Assembly (NCBI GenBank): GCA_019722365.1
Contig: JADFUC010001570.1
Span: forward strand, 62,001-126,000
DNA length: 64,000 nucleotides
Reading direction: 5' to 3'
DNA from: Lithospermum erythrorhizon
Taxonomy: Eukaryota > Streptophyta > Magnoliopsida > Boraginales > Boraginaceae
How positions within the stretch are numbered: the first letter of the stretch is position 1; every line of letters starts with the position of its first letter. Shown piece after piece: positions 24,985 to 38,482 of this stretch. The notes under the pieces were generated by a model. That model was not told the DNA's origin and ran no database searches. It saw only the letters and a list, made by a program, of their open reading frames with translations. The translations under genes and the position numbers were made by a program.

Positions 24985-25700
24985 GGGTGTTAAGAGGGGA
25001 TCGTTTCGCGCGGCGGAGATCGATTGGGTGTCAGGTGCGATGCAGTGAGGCGGGATCAAATTTGATCCTCACCATCTTTATTTTGACACCCAAATAGTAG
25101 GTCCCTAACAATAAAAAAAAGATAAAAAGAAAAGTCTTCCATCACCTCTGCCAAGCGGCCCACATGGCGGCGGTGATTAGCGCAGCCACTGCTTTAATTT
25201 TAAAATAGTTTTTCTTGATAATTATAATATTAAAAATAAAAATTATATATTTTATTTTTATTTAGAAATTTCATAAATAGAGACTTGGATTGTGTCATTT
25301 GGGCGTAAAAAAAATCAAGTTTTTTTACGTATGTTTCTTATTATGTATGTCTTCGAGTTCGAGTGATTAATATATTGTGTCTATATTAAAAATTTATAAT
25401 ATTATTTAATATTAAAATAATATATAGGTTTTGAAATTCAAAAATAAATATTTTGTCAATTTTAATTAATTTTCATGTAAACTATTGTAGTAATTATAAA
25501 TTTAATAATTATATATATGAAATAAATAAAGAAAAATGAAAAATATGGTGGGGTATATGTTAGAGTGATGTGGAAGAGATAAAGTAATTTAACCTTTGAA
25601 TGACCTTTCTTCGCGGGTGTTAGTAAAAAGTGGAGTGATATTTAAAGTCTTTAGTGATGTAGGGAGAGAAATGTTAAATTTGGCCAATTACTGCGGATAG
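24985..25700 (+). mobile_element. Non-autonomous element, copy A of an inverted pair (partner at 43.6-44.3 kb)
   Basis: This stretch can be aligned by eye with the reverse complement of about 43610-44310. Shared blocks in the same order include GATCGATTgGGTGTC, a GATCAAA..TTGATCC palindrome, a CATTTGGgC segment, TTTTAATTAATTTTCATGT, GTAGTAATTATAAATTTAAT and GAAATAAATAAAGA. There is no coding capacity. The right end may be near 25700, where GGATAGTCTTAC resembles plant MITE ends. Superfamily undetermined. Confidence 0.55.
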
Positions 25701-27826
25701 TCTTACAGCATTTAGTGCCACTAAATTTGTCAACATTTTCCACTTTTTTAAGACAATTAAAATACATGGGATTGGGTATATAATCTTGTCCATCTTGTCT
25801 TATTATTGACTGAATCTTTATTACACGGTAATGAATAATCCAAAGTATATAATCTAATCAACCACATTTTCTCAGAAGTTTGGAAGTTTGACTTCTGAAA
25901 CTTTAAAAAACAATTGTTACCAAATGTGATAATGGTTTAAATGTGCCTCTTCCATGCCCCAAACTACTCGAGGCATTATTCGTGTGAAACTGACTTTTGT
26001 GATTCTAACTTTACCAAAAGTATGTAGGATCATGACTAGTATGTACCACATCATTTTTTGTGGTAATTTAACATTAACAAAGATTCAAACGAAATTCTCC
26101 TCTGCCCACATACATACATATATAACTTGATTTGATTGATCGTTATTTCCACTTCATGACTAGTGGAAAATTTTACTCCATACACAGTGCAAAGTATTCT
26201 CAAAACTACTAGATATTTGGAGCCCCATGCATGCATGCCCCAATCATATAAAGATTCTAGGTAATGTATGGTTGGCTTCGAACCCACCAACTATGCATGC
26301 ACATCATGTGGAAGACAATCCAACATATATAAAGGTTCTAAAAGGAATTTAGTTGTCCACTTATTCTTGATCAAGGTTATCCCCTAGCTCAATAATTTTG
26401 AGGTTTTTGGTTCTATGGTGGATGGCAATTATTGTCATTCGTGTCACCATATATGGGTACTTCAGATATTATTAGTTTTTGTTTTGGCGTTAAAATGTGA
26501 GGTAAAAATAAGAAAGTCCAAAAAATATTGACATTGTCCTCGTGTGTTTTGTATCCATCCAGAAATGTATTGACCTTATGATTAAGTAGTTAGCCAAATA
26601 AATCATACAGTACAACGTAGTAATCCATTGACTAAGCACCCAAGAATGCTAGAATCCGCCTCCCCTCATCTTTAATCTCCTTAACTAATTATAATTACGC
26701 TACGGAGTACTATTTTATTAAGTTTATTTCTCATCTATACTTAAATCCGGGATCTATCGACAAACAACATAGTATTTTAATAATCACGAGAAGCCAAAAA
26801 AGAAACACCAAATTTTCTGACCCCAATTAAAGACTAATTAATTTGTTTTCAATTAATTGTCAAGGTCGCATTTCATCTACATGTTGTTTATTTGAGTAAG
26901 GTGTTAGAAGGCAAGGTTATAAAGTTGGCGTACGTAGTCGTATATATACTTAATTATCAATTTATGACTCTTGGAAGTTACAAGGAGCATATGATACGGA
27001 GTAATAAACAACATTATATAATTAAACAAATTGAAAAAAAGTATAATAGTAGTTGATCAATGAAAATTAATAGGAATGTCATATAGGAGTATTAGTTAAT
27101 GGAGTTTGACCTTGTAATTCCATCAAGATCCTAGAGCTTCATTTTTGCTAATTTGGACTTGTTACCATATTAGATTCATGATATAGTTTTTGTTTTCTTA
27201 AGATTTTATTGCTTCAAAGAGGACAAAGCAACAGTGTTTCTCTAAGTCTCATCAATTGGCTGATATTCTTCATGTTTATGTTTCCAATTTTTGTGGTTTC
27301 TTAAAATACTGACAATTGGAACCTCTGACAGTCGTATAGATTCTTAACTGGATAAACTAGATTTCCTGAAGAGCTCTTGATGGCAAGTTGGCAACCAAAA
27401 TCCACAAATAAGACCTTTTGAATAAAGAACGAGATCAGGATGGGGGATATGATGTAGTGGTTAGGTGCTAAGATACCATATCGCTTAAAGAGATAATATA
27501 ACGAGCAAAGTTCAGCAGAAACGACTCGCCAAATTGCATTATCAGAAGCGCTTCAATTAGCCAGTCATCTACTCATCCGATCACAAGAAAACGCCACCAA
27601 GATGAGCAGAGCATCAGAAAACCTCTCTGCAACTGTTAAAGGATGATCAGGATTTAACCTGTGAATTACTACAAGGATACTATTGACACCCATTACAAGG
27701 ATGCTGGTATAGCAATCGACTTCTGGCTTATAGTATAAGTTCTTGAAATATCCAGAGTCACAGTGTATGGTATACATCAAATGTATTGTACAGTCAAATT
27801 GAAGAGTAATAAAAAATATCCGGTGT
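25701..27826. other. AT-rich intergenic region, no gene recognised
   Basis: Several short frames without family resemblance. There are a few GCATGC/CATGCA (RY-type) motifs around 26230-26300, and otherwise low-complexity AT DNA. The last 200-300 bases are likely the 3' UTR of the SPCS1 gene on the minus strand. No structural RNA found by eye. Confidence 0.5.
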
Positions 27827-28216
27827 CTACTGTTTCTTTCTCAATTCAACCAAAGGGACACTGTAACAGGTATCTAATACATCAAACAAACAGATGATAA
27901 CATCCAAATGAGAGCTTTTCAGTGTCAGCCAAATGACCCACTTCTTAGTGCTTTTCTTCTTTGAAATCGAAGTAACGGGTTCCGGCTTTGGATGTTTCTC
28001 AGCCTCACTTGGCTCTAACCAACTAAGTGGGCGTCGATTGAAGAATGGCCAGCCGGGAGCTGTCAACAAAGTAGTGAACACAACACCGCCTGCATATATA
28101 AGCCTCATCGTCTGGAATGAGCCCAACACATACCCTACAACGAATGCCACCACCGCAAAACACACCAGCAGTATTTGCATCAACTGCTCCACTAACTTCT
28201 GCCCTTGCCAATCCAT
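27827..28216 (-). CDS. SPCS1: Signal peptidase complex subunit 1 (SPC12 family) with C-terminal extension
   Basis: Small non-catalytic subunit of the ER signal peptidase complex. Residues 1-92 start MDWQGQKLVEQLMQ and run through two membrane helices (about 13-35 and 37-57), the conserved block WLEPSEAEKHPKPEP (66-80) and the lysine-rich end KKKSTKK. In the homologues I know, the protein stops there (about 92-93 aa). Here codon 93 (27938-27940 on the minus strand) is TGG, one base away from TGA, and the frame runs on to a TAG at 27827, adding 37 residues (total 129 aa). The added part (VIWLTLKSSHLDVIICLFDV...) is hydrophobic and unlike any domain I know. The ATG at 28216 matches homologues. 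It is a single exon and looks otherwise functional. Confidence 0.85.
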   Translation of the reverse strand: MDWQGQKLVEQLMQILLVCFAVVAFVVGYVLGSFQTMRLIYAGGVVFTTLLTAPGWPFFNRRPLSWLEPSEAEKHPKPEPVTSISKKKSTKKWVIWLTLKSSHLDVIICLFDVLDTCYSVPLVELRKKQ

Positions 28217-29723
28217 CTATCAAATATATAACAAACATCTTCACCAAGACATGTTATCCAAGATAAGGCTGCATGCTATCCGAACCCCTCCCCCCTCCTC
28301 CTACCCTGCTCAGACGGGAGCCTCTTCAGAGCTATTGGGCATGTTGATGTAAGAAAACCCTGCCCCAATATCCCAACCTACATCTAGTCACAAATTGAAC
28401 CCTCACCGATACATTACATGTTCATTCATTCATGCAAATACCAATGTATGACACATAGTCCCTCCATCTTCTCCAGTTTAATTTTCAACAGTCAAAATTA
28501 ACATATTTTATAGCCTTAATTGTTAGATATAAGTTTGACTCAAATCAAAATTAGCATGTTAATAGTAAATTACATTAAAAACACTATCGTTTCATATTTT
28601 CTCACCAAATATAAATATACTTGATTGGTTTATCTGAGCATAAATAAGCAAACACATTGTTTTACAATCCACACCTAAAACCAACTCTGTCGATTTTAAG
28701 GGTTTAATGCATACTAAAAATTATTTAAAAAATTCGTAATTAAATCGAAAACTAAATTAATATAAACAAAAAAAAACATTTATTCCACAAATTAATATAC
28801 ACAATTGAATAAAATACAGAGAGATATACAGAGAGATGCTGGAAAGTATTCGAAATGGTTACCCTCCAATCGAATAGACGAGATATATTCCAAAGGACAG
28901 AGATATTGGAAAGTATTCGAAATGGTTACGGTGCAATTTATTACAATTAAATTCGATACTATTCGATTCGATATCTAAATCTACATATGTTAGAATAGTG
29001 GTCAACCAAGTATGCAAATTTGTTTTAGGGGCACAAATAATTTATACTTTTCGTTTTGCCCCCCAAAATGATTAATACTTCATGGTATACTCGATGGAAT
29101 CGATAAGTCAGTAATTTATCCTACCAAACAAAAGTAGTGGGGGATTATATATCAAAGAATAATTTTGAAGTGTGAGATATTTGTACACTGAGATATTCTA
29201 TCTTATAACCAAAATTTAATTCTACTAAGAGTAGGAAAGTCTACTGTTTAGAGAACAGAGAATCTTCAACTGTAGACAATTCAATTATTTTGACCTAAAT
29301 TGTTACTATTCTCTATTTTAAAATAGATGATTATAGCGAAAATATTTTATTAAGGAATATTGAAAATTATATTGAGATTATAAAAGCTATATCGGTGATT
29401 ATAAAAAGCTATATTAAAATGCAAAGAATCAACTATTACGAAAATAATTTTTCTTAAAATGATCATATTTCGAGACAGATACTACCAAGCATGGTATCCT
29501 GGTGTTTTCTTTATACACGAGGTCATGTCTTTAGTAGAATTATCCGTGACTTCCCCTCATTTTATGTTTTTATACTTTTCAAATTAAACATGATGTAATG
29601 TACGGCAATCTCTTTATTATTTATCTAAGGGGGAGAAAATAAAATTTATTGTAGGAAAATTTCTCAAGATATATAAAATATTAAATCGAAGAGATCGACC
29701 GGTCCAAAACCACGGATCCTTAA
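28217..29723. other. SPCS1 upstream region and AT-rich intergenic DNA
   Basis: Holds the SPCS1 promoter, a MITE-like stretch near 28456-28640 (listed separately) and simple AT-rich DNA. Around 28810-28930 the sequence AGATRTTGGAAAGTATTCGAAATGG occurs twice in a slightly different form, a short local duplication. No gene recognised. Confidence 0.45.
28456..28640. mobile_element. Degenerate Stowaway-like MITE fragment, related to the one in ENY2 intron 1
   Basis: It begins with CCCTCCATCTTCTCCAG, resembling a Stowaway end. It then shares ordered blocks with 49941-50120: CCAGTTTRATTTTCAA, CATGTTAATAGTAAA and TTTTCACCAAATAT-type segments. The right end is not clear, so it is probably truncated or decayed. 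Confidence 0.4.
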
Positions 29724-31279
29724 TGTAACTAATTCGCCCAAATGTGTTCTGAAGTCGGGACCGCCATCAACCTCGAATAAACAGAAATACCAACGGCTTG
29801 ATCACGATAAAAAATGACTTCATTTAACATGATAATAAATAATACAACTGGCCCATCAGGAATCCAATCAACACTACAAATCAAAAGTAATAACATAAAT
29901 ACAACATCAACAATTCGCTTTACAACTCGAGACAACAATAATTTATTACGCATAACAAAAACTCCAAAGAAAATAAAAGTATGATTGTCGAGGTCTTCAA
30001 GCCACCATCGCCACCTCCGCTGGCATGAGCTACCAACCAATGCATCTCGATCATCAAGAACAACCTAGGCATGAAACGCCCGCCATAAAATAGGAGTCAC
30101 TAAAAGTCAGAAATAAACAATATCACAAAAGTTAACCTAACATTCATATAATCAAGGATAAGTCAAGACCCTTACCTATTTAAAGACTATATACCTCAAG
30201 AGTTATATTTTATATGCTACTCACCACAATATAAATCTTTCCTTAATGGCTTTCCAACTAACACCGATAACCCACATCACGTCAACAACTTACTCACAGT
30301 ACCCCTTAATCACAAGAGTTATCTCTCTATTGGTTATCTTTCTGAAGTATAGCTAATTCCCGATATAATATACCACTCAAACATACCACAACTCAAACAT
30401 ATATCTCAACATCTCATAACTCAAGCATACACAACTCAACCACTTATCTTTAGTTCACTTTAAAGTGCTACTTCCAATTATAGTCATACACCTCCTAGGA
30501 CATCTGAAATGTTTATCATAAGAACCTCCAAAACATTTCATTATGTTAATACAACTGAAAGCAACGTATAGCTTAAATCAATATAACTTAAGCATGGAAT
30601 TATCTCCTAATTCTTCATTTAGTTTACGGAACTTATTCACCTTTAATGGTATCAACGTCAAAAAGTCGGGGATCATCATCTAAATACTAACACGTTTGAA
30701 TCCAACTTTCCATCAGATATATAAGTAATATCATCAACATAATCTACAAATTAGTATGAACCTTGGTCTATGATTTATACCTAACGCCTCATTCAAAAGT
30801 TATCTCAACCATTTATCAACTCCACTTTAACCCTTTAAAGGATGTATAACGACACCAACGTAGACCCACAAGAAAATCTCGATAATATTATCAATAATCA
30901 ACCGAAACCTAATTCGACATAATTTCATCAAGCGCAACATCTAGTATAATCAAAGACAACGCTCATAACCAATAAATGTCATAAAACATCATATAACACC
31001 ATAGAAAATTTAAACAACATGTCAAATATGAATAAGACATACATATTTATCCTGCATCACCTAATAAAATATACAACATAATTCCAAAGACGGTCTCGTG
31101 CATAACATGTCAAGATATAATAGAAGGTCTCAATAAGTACACACCTAGAGAAATCATAGAGACTCAACAATCCACTATAACTCTAGTCATCACCTTCTAT
31201 CTCTCATATCTCCACACACTTCTAATGCCAAGCATATACTCAACTGCTTCACCAAGGAACGGATCAACTGTTAATAACC

Positions 31280-31500
31280 ACCGCACTTATAATTGTAGTA
31301 TAAGGCCAACATCAACAATGCACACAGCAAAGTGACAATAGATTCACAATCGCACTTATACCAAAGTATATACAACACTCATTTTGCCATAACAAAGTGA
31401 TAATAGATCTTCCACCGCATTATATACCGAAGTATAAGGTCAACGTCAACAATGACATAGCAAAGGACAATGGGATTTCCCATCGCACTTATACCGCAAG
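31280..31500. repeat. Degenerate tandem repeat, units about 100 bp
   Basis: Blocks of the type CGCACTTATA-x-AGTATAAGGYCAACRTCAACAATG, followed by CAWAGCAAAGTGACAATAG, recur about three times with changes. The frame at 31397-31825 runs through them and is probably not a gene. Confidence 0.5.
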
Positions 31501-31894
31501 CCAATCACGCCTCATATCCTCTCGCAAGGAAGGAGAGAGTCACCTAACCCCTAATCATCCCAACATGTGGTCAAATCCTCGATACTCAAGTCACCTCAAA
31601 GTCATACATAACTCTAACCATCACCTCTCAATGAATCCAACTACTTCTACTCCCAAACAATATCCATGCACACAGTTTAAAAACATCTCACAATCAGAAT
31701 CAAACACACAACCACACACAGAATACATAAGGCCGACAAGTGCCATAGAAATACAACAACAGCTAACAAGTGCCACAGAATCGAATGCTTCACAAGGCCA
31801 TTTAACACAAGAACATAAGTCATGAAGTTCAAATTTATTACTTACCTCAAGAAAATCTTCAACGCCACCTGGCCAATATCACAACATGAATCAT

Positions 31895-32045
31895 AATCAC
31901 AATTATTCATAATATAAATCAACATCTCAATTATCTCATATTGAATAACCACAATTATTCTATAATATAAATCAACATCTCAATTATCTCATAATATGAA
32001 TCATAATCACAATTATCTCATAATATAAATCATAATCACTGAAGA
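31895..32045. repeat. AT-rich degenerate tandem repeat
   Basis: The block CACAATTATTC-TATAATATAAATCAACATC (split by small changes) and CTCAATTATCTCATA repeats about three times with units of roughly 50-60 bp. The last unit is shortened, reading CACAATTATCTCATAATATA. Confidence 0.6.
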
Positions 32046-33410
32046 TGTCAAAATAGTTCCAAGACAAAAACAATGTGCAAAATATAGAACATAATATATA
32101 TGAAGGGTTTCCATCAGGAGATTTGTACTCACCTTGGTTAAGAATAAGAAACGTCCCCGTCTAATCGATCCCAATTGCTCTTTCCCCACGCTCCGCTGCC
32201 TACCCAAAACATCCGAAAATAAAATTACTACTCACAAAAATTTTAACCCTTATCTTAATTAAATCTCCGACTTACAACCATTTTAGTTATAAATTGACAA
32301 CTTAAGTATAGACATTAATTATGTCAGAATAACCATTAAAATGACGACTCAACTATCCCTACTAAATCCCACGATCGGCCAACACCTTTTAACTAAAATA
32401 CTCAACATTTTCAACCAATTTCAATCAACCCAATATATCAACTTCTTTCCAACTAATCAAACCCATTTCTAACAACCTCAAATCCCAAAGCCCGTTTACT
32501 ACTCAAAATCTACTAAAACTAATTTCAATATATATTCTTCCAACAACCTAATACTCATAATTTCACCTCAAACAATCGCAATAACGTCCAATAACATATT
32601 TATATTATCAACTACATTTAGAAAAGTCAACCCAAATCAATCCTCGAAGTCAACTCACCGTAATAACATCTTCTACCCCAAATATCGACATTATTATCAA
32701 CTCTTATCATAATCTAAGCCTAAACAATAATTATATTCATCAATATCTCAAAATCGGTCAACCTAAAATTTAAAGTCACGGCCCTAAAACGTCCGAAATT
32801 CCACATCAAACACCTATATTTCAACTCAAGAATAACTAATTAACTCGCTAATCGACAAAGAATAAAAATCAAATTACAAAAAGTCAATTAAAAGTCAACT
32901 CCGGCGATCTCCCAAAATATTCAACAAAGACGAACCTTTCTTACCCTTGAAACGGCCAAGGATGTTGAGGAGAAACTCGACAAATTTGAGCCCAAAGCCG
33001 CAAGATGGCAGAGAAATCAAGAAAAGAAAATTTCTGCTGAAATTGCTCCATCAAGGAAGTGAGGTGCTAAGCAGGATGCCATGGATCCCTTCTTCGGGGC
33101 TTTCTGCTTGGTTTCACGGGTTTAACGTGGGGCTTGGCCCGCTGAACTTGGTGCGCTTAAACCCATCAGCTAATTTCTGCTTAATTTATCTCTACACCAA
33201 CTTCTAGATCAAATATTATATACTAAATTATATTACCACCCAAATAATATCATTAACATTCGACATAAATTTAAAATTTTAAATACCAAAATGTACCACC
33301 AACCCACCGATCTGCCATTTTCACTATTCAACTTCTAATTTTTTTCTTTCTCCTCTAAATAATCCACCTGAAAACTATATTACAATAATATTAGTGTAAC
33401 GGTTATTACA

Positions 33411-36400
33411 CCTAAGAAAGTACTGTAAAGATCTCTGTTTACTGACTGACTTATCTTCACATAGGAGCTCTCATGAGCCTCGGCTTAATTTGAACTCTGA
33501 CTTGACCTGATTTTAACTTGACGTAAATTTACGAATGGATATGCGGTCCTAGTCTTAATTCAGATCATCCGGATTTGATATGGTCCTGTAGAGCCTTAGC
33601 AAATGCGTGATTTCATTGTCTGCATGTGGGCTCGACTGGTCTGACTTGACTGGCCCATGTTAGACTCACATGGACTTACTACAAGTGTACCGGCAGTCAG
33701 GGCTTCACCTTCAGAAGGGACTTAAGAGCTACGCTTACTTGTCTTGGCGGACTTTAAAAATTTTGATATATACTTGTCTTTGATTTGAAAGGATTTGATT
33801 TTGGGATAACTCCGAGTCAGTGGGGTTATGCTTAAATTGGTTAAGTCAATCAATGTACGCTTGCTTTAAAATATAGCGGCTTCCTAAGAAATAGACAGAG
33901 GGACGGGGTTTAGTGAGATTTACATTTAATTTGATTTAAACTATAAACAATGTACTCTTCAATTGCATTGTAATCCACCATAGCAGCCTTATTCCCCAAT
34001 GATGATCAGTATGAAGCCGAAAGATCCCAACCTTGTCAACATGACTCATCACCCAAACATGCTAGTAGCGCAGCTTGCCCGACTCAATATGTGGACTGAA
34101 TATTCAGTGTATTCCATATATTTGAACTTGATTAATCAAACTTGAGATTTTTCTGTGTGTTTCAGAAGATTTAAATAATCAAAGTGTTATTTAGCTTACC
34201 CTCACGAATGAACTGCTCTTTAAACCGTGTCGATTCTCATCGATTTTGCTTCAACTTGAAGAATTATCAAGTAGTGCAAAGAATCTTAATTTCTGTGCGC
34301 CTATTTTAGGCTACATGAAGACAGTTTTTCCAACCACCAAAAGTGGTATTTTCCGTGGTTTTAAAGATTTAACTTAGGGAGAATTTCAAAGATGTCCTCT
34401 CTATTTTCTCGTATTTTCTCGTGGTATTTTCTCAGGGACCGTGAGTTGATTTGAGTACATCTTTCCATCCTGCATGCATGGGCAATCAGAGCGGACGATC
34501 CGCACTTTGGAGTGATATAAGCTCTGAAAGGTTAAGTATGAAGTTTCTCAAGGAGCTGAATGCATTTAGTTGCCTACACGGAGTTCAGAATAGCTTTTCA
34601 ATGGCTAGTATCGAGCAACATTTGTTATATGGGCGGAAGTGTTTGACCTGGGCTGTTGGAAACAATGGGAGAGAAGGTTTATGGTTCCAGTTAGTTTAAA
34701 GGGTTTGTATACAACACCTTTAAAATCAATGGTGACATGCAAAAGAAATATATTTATCGCCGCCGAGTGGACTTGTTTTCGGGGTTGGTGACTGGGTGCT
34801 TTTGAGGATAGCCCCAAGGGTGGCAACGTGTCGAAGGAGAGAAGCCGAGTCCCCAGCATCGGACCGCTTGAGATTTTTTAAGCAGAGCGGATCCAAAGAG
34901 TTAATCGCTTGGCGCTATTCCCGGGATTAGATAATTCATTAATGTATGTCTTTCTTTCGAGGAAGTATATTCTCGATGAATCTCACGCTCGCTACCGTGT
35001 AATCCCGAGGAGGATCTCACCTTATGGTGTTCAGCAGGATTCTTGAATCGAAAGGAGTGCCAGCACAAAAACAAAGTGTGGCTCAGGAAAAAGTATCATG
35101 AGGAATCAACACACGGAGGAGGCTATTACTGAGCCATTTTTAAATCAATGCAGAAAATTGATTCCCTTTTATTATGCCCCGCTGCGACAATTGTGTATAA
35201 ATTCATTTACCAGTCAAGTTAAACGCTGACATCGAAACTTAGTGTTCACCTTAGTAATCATATTACTAGTGGTTCTCATGATATCGTTATGAGCGATTGC
35301 TAGATCTTTACTCATTAATCATTATAATAATAGTAATTCCTACGATTATTATTATACAACTTACTATTATCCTAGCCTGGGCCACACACATGTAGTGATA
35401 TTCGAATTATATTTCATGCATGAAATTAAACGAGACTGTAAATTGGAGAGAGATGTTTCTCAACATATATTTGTCAAATATATATTGATGAATATCAATT
35501 GATTAAACTTGCAAGTAATCAATTAAGCAATCGAATTGACGACAACTTGATAAGTTATTCAATAAAGGACTCAAGTATTTACTTGTCAAGTTAATTGGTG
35601 GAACAACCCATTAATAGTGACTCAATATTTGATTAAAATATAACGTCTTTAATTCAGTTTAATCAGTTAACCACTCTCTTAATCCAGCTGCCAATGCCGA
35701 ATTAGGGCATCAATAAGAGCAGACAAAGTGTCATCAGCTTCCTCCTCTCGAAGCTCGCCTCCCTAGCAAATTGAATAGATTTTCTCCAATTTCGTCACAA
35801 CTCTAGCTAAGCTCAGTTTTCTGATTCGATTCTCCTCCTATAAGGCAATCTATATATCGTTTTTAAAAGTTGGACAAACAATTGAGAGTTTCAAGGCCCA
35901 CGCAGGCTCATGGGTTTCGAGGATTTGGTCATTTCCAAAATTTTAAGAACTCTTTATTCATATTGCAATTATGTGTTTTAGATTAATATATATTTCGAGA
36001 TCCAGATGGCGAATTTGGTGTTTTATCAATGAAGTGAAATAATTACTAGATTCTAACAAAGGGCCTCAGAGCCTACTCAAGTTTCGATGTATTTTATCTA
36101 ATTGCTTTGGCGTGTCGTATTTAGCTGTTAATTAATTAGATTAATTCGTGATTTGTATATTCAATTGATGAATATATAATATGGAAAAATCAATCCATTT
36201 TGTATGTATATCACACTGCCGAAATCATCATTTCATTGTATTGATTTTGATGATTTGCTATTTGTTTAATTGTTTCATGAAACGAAAGCGGATTAAAACT
36301 TGATTAATTACATTTTAATTTTAGATAGAATCATTTCGATTTTACAAGAGAGGGTTAGAAATTTCATAAATTCTCGAAATTAAATCAAGATGTTCACACC

Positions 36401-38168
36401 CTTTGAGGTTCATCTCTAATTTTTCCAGAATTGTTTGAATTTTTTAAGTACTCAAAAATTCATTGAATTTCTGGATCGCTTTGGATGAATCGAAAAACTA
36501 GAATGTTTTGAGGAAATCGAACGGTTCAATAATGAGTATTGTTGATGTTGAAGTTGAGTCCTGAATTTTTGAATTTTTAGAGCCCAAATTATTTTTATGC
36601 AATTGAAACCGAAATTAATTACCAATATATACGACCAACAGTTCTGGAGCATACTGTGATAAGAGGCGGACTATCCCACAAATTCCATTTGGTAGTTCTA
36701 GCCGCCCACTCAATCCTCCAAGTCAAATCAAAGGGCAGGAACACGTTATTAAGCCCTCGCTCAGATCCAACATCAGCACAAGTGAAACCGCTAAGTCCCC
36801 GCCGAAAGCAACCCAACCTCAAAGTTTTACAAGGTTCTTCCAACAACCACACTGGAGATAAGTCAGTCACGATCCCGGCGGACACATATCCACCATCCAA
36901 GTCCCACCACAAAGACATATACATATCCAAGGAGGGTCAAACATCTAGCCAGCCCACATATCCAACAAAGCGAGGTCAAAACATTCACCGCCTCACATAT
37001 TCAAGTCAAATATATCCGCCTCTACCAAATTTAGCCACTTATCCGGGCCAAGGCGGAGAGGTCCAAGTCCCTCCATCCAACCCACATCTCAAGGATCCAA
37101 GTCCAAGACCACGATCAAGTCCATATACAACCACACAGATCAAGCCGCTTTCAAAGACTTTAGCCTGACGCCTGTGATACATATTCAAATTCAAATACTC
37201 CAAGCTTAGTCACCGAGTCCATATCAAGCCAAAATATATTGTAGACGGCCAGATATTAGAGAAGCAATTAGACTAATAGTCAGACCCCAATCCGCTTTGA
37301 TAAACTTCTTTTGTACCAAGAAGGATTTTTCAAAGGAATTTTATTATTCGGAGATGATATAACACAAAATCTTTTTTCGCGATACATGCACCTTTGATTT
37401 TGCATTCGCCGATGGTGATGAGGAAAATTACTTAAAATACCATGAGAAGTTATTGAAACCGGTCAAAGTTGAGTGAATAATAGGTTAGGTGATAATACAC
37501 TTTTGGTTTCGGGGTATATGACATTTCCAGAGGAGAACGAGTTAATGTAAGGTACGAAGATCGAAGAGAAATTTTCTTGAATTTCAACACCTTCTTTAGC
37601 TTCTGATTCTAGAGTGGAATTGTGTATTGTTTTTTATTGGAGATGGAATCACTTTCTACAAAGCGCTCTATTAGCAACAATTATATGTTTCTTCATACGC
37701 ATGTATACTGGAATTTTGGAATGCCCTGAAATATTTCTTGATTAGTGACTTTCATATGTAAAATAAATGAGGCATGGCTGTCTCATACCAAATAACAAGA
37801 ACATAAGTTCGAATGTTGTTTAGGATCACATGGTTATTATTCTAGCCTATTAAATAGTGTTCTTGCAACATCAGATTAAATATATTAGTTTTATTATTAA
37901 GTTTATCAATTATAAGTTTCTTCAATCACATATTTTGCATGCACGATGCATCATCTCCATTTTACCCTATTATTATTGTTATGAAAATAGAGAGAACAAT
38001 TAGAACAATATTTTGCAGATGAGCAAAGTTGGGACAATTCAAGAATTATTAGCCTCAAATGTTTCTACCATTGCCTAATCAATTTCATGACAAATGGTCC
38101 ATCACAAGAACCGGCTCCACTTGGTTTTCCATCCTAGTAAACAGTGCAAAATCGGACAAAGGCAAAGA
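33411..38168. other. Repeat-like, gene-free region (unidentified mobile-element debris)
   Basis: No frame here resembles a family I know. The frame at 36656-37168 (170 codons, rich in Pro, Ser and Lys) is open on one strand with an overlapping open frame on the other. That is typical of biased, non-coding composition, and I do not call it a gene. The setting between a possible solo LTR and a copia element suggests old transposon material, but I found no reverse transcriptase, integrase or paired LTR in it. Confidence 0.4.
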
Positions 38169-38169
38169 T

Positions 38170-38482
38170 TGAAAAGGGTCAAATGTTTCTATAATCCCAT
38201 GCAAGGCCATGGAGAATTGACCAAGTCGCATAACTCAATGCTATTGCATTTTCTTATTTATAGGCTTAGTTTGTTTTGATTTTATTTTATCATATAAAGT
38301 TTATGAAAGAGCATATTAGTAGTGATTATTAAGAAAATTTACTCTTTGTTATTATATATAAAGCCTTTGTTTCATTGAATAATGCGGACTATCTCAACCT
38401 AAAGTTCATTGTTTACATTTTCTGGTATTCTTGATCAAGAATCAAACTTAGCTTCTGTAGTTGTTAGCCTCTATACTTAACA
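38170..38482 (+). repeat. 5' LTR of the Ty1-copia element
   Basis: Shares ordered blocks with 42812-43117: GGTCAAATGTT, CAAGGCCATG, TGACCAAGTCG, TTATTTATAGGCTTAG, GAGCATATTAGTAG, TATATAAAGCCTTTGTTTC, ATTCTTGATC and GTAGTTGTTAGCCTCTATAC. It ends in CA at 38482. It contains a TATA box (TATATATAAAGCC near 38355), as expected of an LTR promoter. It is followed by TGGCACGTAGATAC, a worn version of the tRNA-Met primer site. Confidence 0.75.

Larger units (their letters stand above)
29724..33410 (-). mobile_element. Possible solo LTR of a large LTR retrotransposon (about 3.7 kb)
   Basis: The block starts TGTAACTAATTCG at 29724 and ends GGTTATTACA at 33410, so its ends are TG...CA. The five flanking bases are CTTAA on the left and CCTAA on the right, differing at one place, compatible with an old target duplication. 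Inside there is no long coding frame and base composition is skewed (G-poor on the plus strand). Degenerate tandem repeats are present. This fits a long LTR left after recombination, such as those of Tat/Ogre-like Ty3 elements. The orientation is a guess, and the call rests on end structure only. Confidence 0.35.

Noticed and set aside
27430..27500. tRNA-like segment (GTAGTGGTTAGGTGC)
   Set aside because: It resembles a tRNA A-box but has no T-loop (GGTTCRANTCC) or paired acceptor stem at the proper distance.
31397..31825. 142-codon frame, possible hypothetical protein
   Set aside because: It runs through degenerate tandem repeats in a G-poor region inside a probable LTR; fewer stops are expected there by chance.
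36656..37168. 170-codon frame rich in Pro/Ser/Lys, possible gene
   Set aside because: An overlapping frame is open on the other strand, no domain is recognisable, and it lies in repeat-like DNA; composition explains the open frames.
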